From the NCBI GenBank assembly GCA_020881915.1, contig JAJFPB010000012.1, positions 62,001-126,000 of the forward strand: a stretch of 64,000 nt of DNA, in the 5' to 3' direction. The first letter of the stretch is position 1. Every line of letters starts with the position of its first letter. This stretch comes from Paramyrothecium sp. XJ0827. Lineage: Eukaryota > Ascomycota > Sordariomycetes > Hypocreales > Stachybotryaceae. This document shows, in pieces, positions 45,400 through 55,434 of the stretch. The position numbers and the translations under genes were made by a program. The notes beneath the pieces are model-generated. The model saw only the letters and a list, made by a program, of their open reading frames with translations, searched no databases and was not told where the DNA came from.

Positions 45400-46713
45400 A
45401 TGTTCTGCCTTAACAATGGAGCATCGATTCCCGAGGTCGGACTAGGTAAGGTGGTCGCATGGAGAAACGTAGACCGTCAAGAAAATTCGTTTCCAAGAGT
45501 GTTGCTACATAATAATGCTCGTAGGAACGTGGCAGTCCAAGCCTGGCGAGGTCCAGGCCGCCGTGGCCTTTGCCATGAAGAATGGCTGTAGGCTCGTCGA
45601 TTGTGCTTACTGCAATGCGAATGAGCAAGAGGTTGCCGCCAGATTGAGTGAAGTATTTATTGCTGGGATCAAGCGTGAAGATGACTTTATAAGGTCCAAG
45701 GTGTGAGAAACGTAAAACACAAGAGTTGCCGAAGCTCTCGACAAGAGCCTACAGAGCCTCGGGCTCGATTATCTCGATCTTTACATACTCGTGAGTTTGT
45801 ATCATGGTGTCTAAACTTCTAATCCATTCGACTCCCACTGACCAGATCATCATAGCATTAGCCCCTCCTTCTGAACCCGCACGGTAAACTTGAGTCAAGA
45901 CCGAATCTTCCAGAACTGGCAACTTACGTGCGTAGAGGATGACAGGAAATTCCTGAAGCTGAAAGACGGCAGCCGTGATGTCCTCCACGACTGGGATCAT
46001 GCCGAGGCGTGGAAATGGCGTGGAAATAAATGGAGGCGCTGCTGGAATATGGCAAAGTGAAGGCTGTTGGCCTTTGCAATGTATGATTCTTTCTCGAAAG
46101 CCCTAATGCTACTTCTCGAAGGGGTCAAGGATTATTGAGAAAGCAGCACAGCAATAAATGTCTCGAAGATCTCTTATCCCGGACTACTGTGGACCCGGCG
46201 GTCAACCAGACCGAGAATTATCCCTCCTTGCCCCATCAGGAGGTTGTCGACTTCTGTAATGACAAAGGCATACATGTCATGGCCTATAGCCCTCTGGGCA
46301 GTACTGGTAGCCCGATGACCAAGATCAAAGTCGTTATTGACATTGCCAAGTAGTGGCGTGTACCCGAGACTACGGTACTGCTAAGTTACCATAGTAACTC
46401 CTCCCCTTCCCAAATCTGCTTTGATATTTCGAACCAACCAAATTTGACACTCCTGATTAATAAAAAAGTGGCCGGTGGTAGTCCAGTTTTAGCCAAATCG
46501 GTCACTCCGGCCCGCATCCAGGCCAACTTGGAGGTGATCAACCTAGACGACGACGATTTGACCATGCTCAACGACTATTCACACACGCTTGGAAAGTCTG
46601 GACACTGCAGAGCTATGTATACCCGCCTTTCGGTGTCGGCTTGGGTTTCCCTGACAAGTCTTGAAGTAGCCACCAAGATATCACGCACGCTCGTTGGAAG
46701 ATTGTTGCTGTAG
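45400..46713 (+). pseudogene. Aldo-keto reductase, decayed
   Basis: The ATG at 45400 opens MFCLNNGASIPEVGLG, then an intron (GTAAGG to CGTAG), then GTWQSKPGEVQAAVAFAMKNG and LVDCAYCNANE with the catalytic Asp and Tyr. FIRSKV is followed by TGA where the family has a tryptophan, and three codons on by TAA where it has a tyrosine. The rest can be followed in pieces: ALDKSLQSLGLDYLDLY, MEALLEYGKVKAVGLCN, VDPAVNQTENYPSLPHQ, GIHVMAYSPLGS and VTPARIQANLEVINLDDDD. It needs several frame changes and reads through stops. The HWP region is missing or scrambled. Confidence 0.78.
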
Positions 46714-47201
46714 ACATCTCTGCCCTTTCAGTTGCCTTTACAATTCAAATCCTACGTGTCAATGTTTTGCTGAGTGCAGTTCGGTCTTGCATTACTTTGC
46801 ACCATGACAGATCTCGTGAATGTCATAAATGTTTCATCTGTTTGTAAGCATAGTTTCATGGCCAACTGGGTCTTTTTGACCGTTGATTTCCAACAAAATA
46901 GTCCGTTCTTCATATGATTCAGTGCGATAAATGCAAAACAAGAAGTCGTATGTGCCTGCTATTGTGAAGGAGACTCTCTGTTAATTTACCAAAAATCTTG
47001 CATGATCGATCCGGTAGAACCATGTAACATTTAGAAAACGTCGACTTCCAACGACAGTGCGAAGCCCCTTTTAGCTCGAACTCGACCGAGAGGACTCCTG
47101 GGCACCCAGGAGCAAGCCTCTTGGCGTGGAGGGCAACAAGAGAAAGAATCAGTCCATTCGCAGGATTGATCCTGTGTCTGCCAAATTGGGCTTCAACAAT
47201 C
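46714..47201. other. Intergenic with an 18-base palindrome
   Basis: No gene. CTCCTGGG-CA-CCCAGGAG at about 47095-47112 is a perfect inverted repeat 90 bases before the dehydrogenase fragment. Confidence 0.45.
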
Positions 47202-47657
47202 ATGGCACAAACAATCCCGGCTTCAGTGCTGCACGAAGCTCGCCATCTTCTCCTCGACGAGCGAGAGCTGTCCCCACCAGCAGAGGGAGAGGTTCAGGTC
47301 GTTGTGCAATTGACAGGCCTTTGCGGCTCTGATTTGCATTATTTCAACCACTTCCGCAATGTCGATATTGTGTGTCAAGAGCCCCTTACGTTGGGCCACG
47401 AGTCGAGCGGTGTCGTTGTTGCCGTTGGGGTAGGCGTCGCTTCTCACAAACCCGAGGATCGGGTCGCCCTCGAGGTCGGCATGCCATGCGAGTCTTGCGA
47501 GCTGTGTCTCCGGGGTAGATACAACCTCTGTCCGCGAATGCGATTCCGCAGCTCAGCCAAGGCGATTCCCCATGCTCAAGGCACACTCCAGGAAAAGATT
47601 AACCACCCAGTTAAGTGCACGAGGCAATCAAAAAAAAAATTCCACGCAGGGTCATAA
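47202..47657 (+). pseudogene. Zinc polyol/alcohol dehydrogenase, N-terminal fragment
   Basis: From the ATG at 47202 about 140 residues of a medium-chain dehydrogenase (sorbitol/xylitol dehydrogenase type) are intact. Visible are the catalytic zinc ligands in CGSDLHYF and GHESSG and the four structural-zinc cysteines in PCESCELCLRGRYNLCP. After GTLQEKINHPVKC the family sequence stops. The frame continues for a dozen unrelated residues through a run of nine A (about 47629-47637). The whole NAD-binding domain is absent. It is a truncation, not a point-mutated copy. Confidence 0.78.
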
Positions 47658-47659
47658 AT

Positions 47660-49324
47660 CGCCTCGACGGGCTTCATGAGTTGGCAGTCCAGACAGACTA
47701 AAAGAATGAAACGATATCTACCTCCCAACCAGACGAGGTTCCTAAACGAGGAGTCTCGATTCGCGTTGCTGCTGGAAAGGATACAGAACTCCCGGCTCAG
47801 AGTTGTCCACCCCATGCTTTGGAATAACATTGGCCTGTGGTGGGATAGCATTTGAGGCCGTGTCGCCAGGTGAGGCCTTGTCAAACAGCTTGTGTGTGTC
47901 CTCCACGAGTTGTTTCAGATTTTGGGGGTTTACGCAATTTGTTTGCGTCTTTCTTCATGAGATCATCTCCTTGGCAGCATTTACCAAAGCCACCGAAACG
48001 AGAACGGGTCCATTGCTGTTCTTTCGGTTTTCGCTTTGTGGAGTCTCTCAAGCGGTACAGCCTGTTGACTTGGGAGATCTTCTTTTGCTTTTCGGTTCCA
48101 GCTTCAAGGTTTCCTTATTCTCCGTGCTGGGGTTCTTCACTGAATCTGGGCCCGTCTGGTCGCCGCTGGCTGACGCACGGGAACAGTTTCCTCCGTCAAA
48201 GCGAGAGTAGTTCCATTCGTACAGAATGTCCGCCACGTGCACATGGGCCTCAACACCTCGTCGCGGATGAGAAGAATACTCTCGAGGCGCTTGAATGATG
48301 TCTCCCTCCTTCGCTTTACTTGTCCCCTGATTCTCTCGTGTGTCAGAGGTAGGCCATGATGGCGTCCACGGGTGTTGTCCCAATGACTACTTACTGCGCC
48401 TCTGCCAGCACCTTGGCCAAGTGTTCCGCAACAGTATTTTTTGGCGCACTATTCACATCCCACGATACATCGTACATGGCCACTCGGTAGATAATCCATG
48501 TCGCACCGTCTGCTTCCTTGAACCAGTTGGCAGTCTTGGTTGGATACGCTAACATGGGACCAGCTTCCCCTTGGAAGCCCTTGAGCTTCATCTTGAGCCC
48601 GTTGAAACGAGCTAGGTACGTCATGGACGCGGAATTCGCAATGTCGGCTCATTTCGCAGAGGTCCACTGATGACTGAGTAGCTCGCCTTGACCTCAGTCG
48701 CACACATCGGCGTCTGCCTCGTTGCAATCTGTCACCAGCAGAAGCTAGCGACAGTGGAGAATCCGCTAAAGCAATGAGGCGAGATATCCGGAAACATTTC
48801 ATTCGAGGAGCCATCAACCTCAGGCCAATCCTCCTCATTTTGTCTGCGTGGCTCTTGATAACAGATTCTGACCATTCCGAGGCCAGAGTCTTTTCTCCAA
48901 CAAAGATCTTCGAGGATGTTGCCTTCAGTGTTCGTTGCAGACGCAACCATGAACGGTGCAGCATCTGCTTGCAAGTCTGCATCGCCCGGCAAGTCGTTAG
49001 TGTGATCCTGAAGCTCACCTTCCCGATTCCTGGGCCCATCTATCGTCCCGTGATCGCATTTCGCAGAGCTGATTTGAGGAGACGCAAACGCCGATCGGGG
49101 TCCATAAGCACAAGCTCCTCAAGCACGGCCCTGGCTGCTTTTTGACTATCCACATGTGGTCCTTTCGCAGGGAGACTACCTGGCCCTTGGCGATTAGCTA
49201 GTTGAGTTAGAGCTGACTCTGGTTCGCCCCGTTTGTGCTCCACGGGGCGAAACCGCAGGCGCCAGCTTGGCGGGAGACGATCGAGTGGGCCGCAGACGAT
49301 TGGCATTGCCAGAAATGTCAACAT
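47660..49324 (-). CDS. Unrecognised minus-strand coding stretch, exon structure not resolved
   Basis: Several minus-strand blocks look coding and lie in order: 49324-49040 (94 residues, starts MLTFLAMPIVCGPL), 48992-48732, 48624-48391 (YLARFNGLKMKLKGFQG, ending in a good GTAAGT donor at about 48388), a block from an AATCAG acceptor near 48320 down to about 48050 (VEAHVHVADILYEWN), and a final part near 47900-47720 (EDTHKLFDKASPGD). I could not join them into one consistent frame, and I do not recognise the family. It may be one multi-exon enzyme or another decaying gene like its neighbours. The strand assignment is more secure than the boundaries. Confidence 0.35.
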
Positions 49325-49660
49325 GCAATCAGTCGACAGATTAAGACATAACGACAGTCCCAGGGGCTAAGCAAAGTCTCACGCCGCATAACACGGCATC
49401 ATGGGGGATCATGGGTGGCTGAACTCTCTCCTGTGGGGCGCGTCTTACGTAGCCGTGCCGTAATTAGTATAGATGGCAAACTGCCGTTGTTTCAATGGCC
49501 AAGGTAAATCGCTAATTTTTTTTTTTTTTTCGGACACCAGACACCGCCAAGGATGAATCGCGGTTAAGTTTTGGAAGCGGGGATGTCGCAGCTCGTTTTT
49601 TTGCTATTCAACGCCAATCATCACATCTCCATCACCACTCCTTGCCGTATACGAATCAAG
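49325..49660. promoter_or_regulatory. Promoter region of the Zn2Cys6 regulator with a T15 tract
   Basis: It lies between the minus-strand block and the regulator start. A run of 15 T (49516-49530), of the kind common in fungal promoters, lies about 130 bases before the ATG. Confidence 0.5.
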
Positions 49661-50893
49661 ATGGATCATTCTAGGACACGACGCCTGCACACCAAATCGC
49701 GAAACGGCTGTCAAGAATGCAAGCGCCGCCGCCTCAAGTGTGACGAGCGTCAACCGTTCTGCCTACGCTGCTCCAAGGCAGATCGTGTTTGCATTTATCA
49801 AGCTTGTTTCAAATCATTATACTCTGACTCCGTCGCCGACGTGGCCCCGGCCATCGCGCAGCCCTATGAATGGGCTCCCGAGGGTGAATTAGGCGAGCAA
49901 TCATCGACGCCATCACCGTCCGCCAGAGAGATATTGAATGACATTGTTATGCATTCGGCCGAAGATATAGACGTTTTACCTCTGCCCGGTTGGCCTCTGA
50001 CGAAGATTCAGCTCAACCTCTTGCACCACGCTGAAGCGAATCATCTTCCGTTTGACGCTGAAGATGAGCTCTGGGAGCCCATGGCCCGATTTATTATCGA
50101 AACTGCCTGGAGTGCTCCGTACCTTATGGACGCCGTGCTTTCGCTCGCCGCCTTCCATAAATCGCACATTGATCATGCTCGCAAACAGGAATTTCAGTAC
50201 CTGGCGATTCAGCTCCAAACAAATGCGCTCCTCCAGTTCAACGAATCTAGCAAGTCGATTACATTCGAAAATTGCCGACCCATGTTCTTGTTCTCCTCTG
50301 TGATAGCCAGCACAGTCCTTTACGACATACTCCACAACCATTCTGCCACCCTGGAACCATTCCTCGACAAGTTCGCGTCATATCTTGACATCCATCGCTC
50401 CGTCAGCATCATTACAGCACGCACCTGGCCCATCATACAGCATACTGCAATTGCGGCACTCTCTAAACACTTGCATGGGAGTGAAGAATTAGAGGAGTTG
50501 ATTCTGAGTGGAATAGAATGTAACCCTCTAGATGGCATGTTGGACGAAAGCGACTTGAGTCCAGAATCCGTCCAAGCCTGCCGAGATGCTGTTGAGGTTT
50601 TACGATATTCATTTGGCCTGTATCACCGCATCTCAGCCGTAAGCCAAATCAGGTTTTCCTCGGCCATGTCCTTTGCCGTTCGGATAGGCTCTCGGTTTGT
50701 TGGTCTAGTCGAAAGGAGACAACCGGAGGCTCTAGTTATTATAGCATACTACGCTGTGCTATTACACTGGTGCCGACATTTCTGGATGTTCACGGGCGCG
50801 GGAGAACGTATCATTCGCCATATCAAACAACGCCTGGGCAAGACGTGGGATAAATGGTTGTCATTTCCAATTGGCATACTTGACGATACTTAG
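49661..50893 (+). CDS. Zn(II)2Cys6 fungal transcription factor
   Basis: A single exon of 410 residues. The start was set at the ATG that puts the basic leader MDHSRTRRLHTKSRNG directly before the zinc cluster; the open frame extends 30 codons further upstream. The binuclear cluster is complete: Cys17, Cys20, Cys27, Cys34, Cys37 and Cys44 (CX2CX6CX6CX2CX6C), with the basic KRRRLKC. The helical regulatory region resembles the UPC2/C6-finger group. It is a nuclear DNA-binding activator or repressor. It is convergent with the GH3 gene (17 bases apart) and follows three decayed sugar-type oxidoreductases, so it may once have controlled that catabolic group. At 33 kb from the PKS, a role in the metabolite cluster is unproven. 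Confidence 0.9.
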   Translation: MDHSRTRRLHTKSRNGCQECKRRRLKCDERQPFCLRCSKADRVCIYQACFKSLYSDSVADVAPAIAQPYEWAPEGELGEQSSTPSPSAREILNDIVMHSAEDIDVLPLPGWPLTKIQLNLLHHAEANHLPFDAEDELWEPMARFIIETAWSAPYLMDAVLSLAAFHKSHIDHARKQEFQYLAIQLQTNALLQFNESSKSITFENCRPMFLFSSVIASTVLYDILHNHSATLEPFLDKFASYLDIHRSVSIITARTWPIIQHTAIAALSKHLHGSEELEELILSGIECNPLDGMLDESDLSPESVQACRDAVEVLRYSFGLYHRISAVSQIRFSSAMSFAVRIGSRFVGLVERRQPEALVIIAYYAVLLHWCRHFWMFTGAGERIIRHIKQRLGKTWDKWLSFPIGILDDT

Positions 50894-50910
50894 ATTTTGT
50901 CTTGCATCAT

Positions 50911-53437
50911 TCAACCAAGGATCTTTATGGTCGTTTTAACCCTAAGATCCCGCGAACTAAACCCAATAGCCAATCCAAAGTGTCCCTCGGGAATCCTCCA
51001 CTGCTGGGCCGTGACATCCCAGTAGCTAACGTCCCGTCTCTTGAGGAGAAAATCAATATTTCCAGATTTCCCCTCCTTTAATTCCAGCTTTGCAAAGCCC
51101 CGGAGGACCTTGACAGGAGCATCCTCCACCTGCTTGGGAAACGAGAGATAGAGCTGTACCACTGTGCTTCCTTTTCTCTTTCCGGTGTTTTTCACCTTGG
51201 TCGACACTTGGATCACTTCGGTCCAGAGTTCAACATTCCCACCAGGCTCGATCTTAGCTTTGGGATCTGGGAATGCAGAAATGCCATTTTTCCAAAGTTT
51301 GGTCGTCTTAACATCGCCATCAAGCGTAAAGTTGGTATAACCCAACCCAAAACCAAACTCAAACATGGGCTCAATATCATTAGCATCAAAGTGTCGGTAG
51401 TCAATAAGCTGCTTTTCTGTAAAGTTCGCTTGCCACTTGGATGAGTCTCGTGATGGTTTCCCTTCTGCATCAGTGATGTTCACGACAGGGAAATCATAGT
51501 CTTTTTCCGTCTTTGGAATGGTGTATGGCAATCTGCCGCTCGGCTCAGTATTTCCCCAGAGGACATCGACCACAGAGTTTCCAATCTCGTGGCCGGGGAA
51601 GTGGGTGGCAAGAATCGCAGTCACGTTCTCATTCTCAGCCCAAGGCAGAGTGTTGATGCCTGCCGAATTCGTAACAACCACCGTTTTATTAGCACCACAA
51701 AAGGCTGCGACATTCTTGACAACTGCGGTCGAGTTCCAGTCCAGCTCGAACGATGGCCGATCATGGGTTTCCGCCGCCCAGGACTTCAAGAATACGAGAC
51801 ATATGTCCGGAACGGGATAAATGGATCGGAAATCATTGTTTGAGATTAATTGATGTGAAGCAAGGTGTTGGACAATGGCGCCTGATTTCTCGGCCTGGGA
51901 TCGGACTGCCTGAAGTGGAGAGACGAGGTAAGGACTCCTGCCGGAGCCAGCACCACCGCCAACGGCAATCGGACCATACTCAGGTCCGCGCAATGCGTCA
52001 CTGGTTTCCGTATAATAAAGTCCCTCAGTTGGGTCAATCGCAGCGTTGCCAAAGACACCTATATTCTCAATATCTTTTTTGCTGAGGGGTAGACGATTGT
52101 TGGTGTTTTTTAGAAGGACGGATGCAGAGGCTCCAAACTTGCGGATCAATTTGTGGTGCTGACGTCGTACATCGCGACCACTAAAGGAAGGCCCAAGACC
52201 TTGGAGAAACTTGGAAGTCCATCCAGAGTTGCTAAGGGTGAGTAGGAAAGACATGCTCCGGTCGACCTCGGGATATGCCTTTGTGTCTTGACCCAGCAGG
52301 AAATAGGGGGTCATGAGGTTGGCAACCATCTGGTCAAGCCGCTCCTCGGTAACGTTTCCCATGCGAACAGCATCAACCAATTTGTGTCCATAATAACCAC
52401 CACCTCCATGCGATACGCTTACTCCGGGAGGTAGGTCTCCAGGCTGCTCTATGTCAAGGCCGGCGTTAGCGGCGGTGGCCGTTGAGTGAGTGGCGAACCA
52501 GTCGGAGACGACATATCCCCTAAACCCTAGCTCTTTGCGTAAGATTTCCTTTAGCAGCCTTGGATGCTCACATGCATATGTCTCATTTAGACGGTTATAG
52601 CTGCACATGATGGAGGAAGTTCCGACCTTGACAGCATCGGCAAATGGCCATAAGTAGAGCTCATGCAATGTGCGGTCGTCGATATTGGACGAAACTGCCT
52701 CTACGATAGAGCCATCGTCTTGAACTGTATCAGACCTCTGCGTTTCCTGCTCATTTGCAATAAAATGCTTTGAGGATGTCTGGACGCCAACAGACTGGTG
52801 TCCCATCACGGTGTATTTGATAGTCTCTCCAGAGAGATATGGGTCGGGCGAAAAACCTTCCCAGTTTCGGCCTCCAAGTGGGTGACGCCCAAGTGGCCCT
52901 GTGGTAGGCCTTCGAGGAAATTAGCATGTAAACTTTGGATCTCATCCCAGGTTGGCACAAACCCAAGTATCACATGGCCGCCTTTGCCTTTGAATTCTTC
53001 AGCGAGCGCAATGCCGCGCTCAAGAACAGCGATGCGGTCCCAGCTTGCCGCTGCGGACATTCCCGATGGGAAAATGCTGACCAAATGAGCTCGATTAACT
53101 GCATTTGGTCCATCTAGAAGACAGATTCCCGGAAATCCGATCCTCTCAATAGGTCGAATCCTCCCGACACATCCAGTCCCGGTACCGTCGGCCAGACTTC
53201 CAGTGACAGTGTTTGCTTTCTCGGTGATATTGAGCTGAGCTACAAATTCCGAGGCCTTTTTACTGGCCTCATCCCACTCTATGGGATATGTCAGCCACCA
53301 CATTGAGCGATACTAAGTTCCAGCCTCATACCTTGAACAGTGGGAATGTATTGGCCTTTGGCCCGTGGCTCAAGACTTGTCAGAGCATTGCTTAAGCAAC
53401 AATGGCTTAAAAGTAAAAGAAAACTTCTTGCAATCAT
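50911..53437 (-). CDS. Secreted beta-glucosidase, glycoside hydrolase family 3
   Basis: Three exons (53437-53332, 53278-52963, 52909-50911) with 53-base introns close to 806 residues. The signal peptide (MIARSFLLLLSHCCLSNALT) was recovered by placing the first intron, because the longest frame alone would begin inside it. The N-terminal barrel has LLDGPNAV, SKHFIANEQE and the nucleophile Asp277 in GYVVSDW. The sandwich domain contains SVLLKN and a C-terminal fibronectin-III-like domain ends the protein. Many NxS/T sites fit secretion. It cleaves terminal beta-linked glucose from cellobiose or glucosides. Stop codons of this gene and the regulator lie 17 bases apart, so transcripts must overlap. 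Confidence 0.93.
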
Positions 53438-55434
53438 TTTTGAGGTGCTGTATGTCTTGTTTTGGCTTTGAAGCTTGTGGCATTCTAGTAGCTGTTGATA
53501 CCAGTTGGACTTGTAGGAATCAGGAGTTCTTATACCACAATGGCGTTCTCCAGTTTACACCAACACCATCTGAAGTGAGAAAAAGGCCCGCTCTCTTTGA
53601 GACTTATTCTAGCCGAGGTCAGGAGGCCCTCGCCTACTGGTGTTAGTATTCTAGATAATCGCTTGGCAATTGGGGACGAGCCAAGGCACTCATAGTTTAG
53701 CCAATGGTTTGCCCGTGTAAAATTGCATGTAGATGGAGCATCTATCATCACCCCATAGCCAAGGTTCTTCAAGTACTCCACACTGAAAGTCCTAACCTTG
53801 TTTCCCCCCTGAACACTTCCCTCCGCCCATCACGCACGAGTTGCGGCTTCTGGACAAGTGCAAAGTTCGGGGCCCCGGATTTCCAAACCCGTCGAGTCCG
53901 TACCCCGCATAATCTCTGTGGCTAGAAGGACTTTTGGTCAGTTGCCACTGTCATCGGTACCGCGCTGATTGCGACTTCACATGTTCAATGTAATAAGCGG
54001 GTGTGGTAGGCCCCTGTTCAATTCGGGCTGAAGCTAGTTCAACCAAACTAAGTCGAGATGGAGATTTGGTCCATTGAGAAGGTGTGTAGAAGCTTGCTGT
54101 CACACTGCTGCGAAGCCTTTCCACCGCAAACTGGACACAGGTGAGATTAGCTTCTATTATTTAGCTATAGTGATGGGCCCCAATGTCATCATGAAGGGGC
54201 AAAATATAGCTTTCAGCTAAATGAGATACTTTAATATTGCTCATTTTCGGGAAGAGCACATTCCCTAACCTGAAAATGTCTCTGGCACCGTCTGGCACGC
54301 GTGAATCGAATCAATACTACATTGTGGCAGAATGGTACTGAACTGCAGCCACTTTGCTAGCTGCCTTCTACCAAAGTCGGCCCTTTACTGAGTTGGGCAG
54401 CTTTAGCTCGTTTGTGATATGCATGAAGCGTACGACAATTTTTTCCAACATGCATCTTGGCTGTTCATCCATGTTACTCCCGACATGACAGGGGGGTCGT
54501 ATTAATCACCAAAAAGAGAATAGCCTACTCTGATCAAGCCTCGTGGTGGGGCAATTGGGTTGATTTCGTATAGCTTACCTAAAATGAACGACTTGGCTAA
54601 TTACGCGTATAGATGTCAGCCGGAGGATCCACCACTACTACAGACTTATTCATGTGGGCCTGACTGGTTCGAGGACTCTCAGAGGCCATATATCTTTTAT
54701 TTCTGCTTTCAATTTATTACATTCGAAGCAAATCCCATCCGACCTACATATTAGTACAGACACGTGCGTATTCTGTGACGACAAGCAAACGTAATCTTCC
54801 TGCATCAATTCATCCTGATTCTGACACTGAATACGGAATAGCACCCCTCCAACGCCACCCTCAACTGGTCTTACATCGTACAGATAACTATTACTAGTTC
54901 AATCCCGTGTTTGGAACCCCCTCACGGCACTTGTTTAGCTCAATGGAAAGCTTCGTAAAGAAAAGTTCTCCCTTGAACGCCACTAGGCCTGACATGACGA
55001 CGACGATAACGGTTTGATTGCTGCAATAAACAAGCTGCCCCAGATATATCTCCATTAGTGTGCGCCGGCGCAATGATCTAGACAAGCAAGATTTAAGCAA
55101 AATCCTGGTACTTCATTTCATGAAGAGAATTGCGTTACATAATTCGTCGTCTTCTCCATTGATCTCTTCGTACAGGTAACTTATAACGTTATGCGGATTG
55201 TGACGGATTTCTCATTATTCTCTATACGTAAGGCTGATCGGTAAGTATATGGAATTTGGTACCGAAAATGCGCCCTCGGATACTCAGGGAGATTTGTTGA
55301 TGACGCAGATCACAATCGTGATCATGGAGCACGTTCAAGGTATAAATGTACTGCTACTGCCCTGTTTCCTCGGCTATTCAGGTTCTATCGAATATTCTTC
55401 TTCCGTATCCCTCTTCGGATTCGTCAGATTTACA
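53438..55434. other. Intergenic, 2 kb, no gene recognised
   Basis: It holds the promoters of the GH3 gene (minus) and the FAD oxidase (plus). Only short frames without family resemblance were seen. Confidence 0.5.

Noticed and set aside
48449..49039. 196-residue minus-strand frame starting MGPGIGKV
   Set aside because: Arg-rich composition. Alternative frames in the same place look more protein-like; kept only as part of an unresolved block.
49661..50893. Zn2Cys6 protein as the regulator of the PKS cluster
   Set aside because: It lies 33 kb away behind many pseudogenes and a rearranged zone. No evidence links the two.
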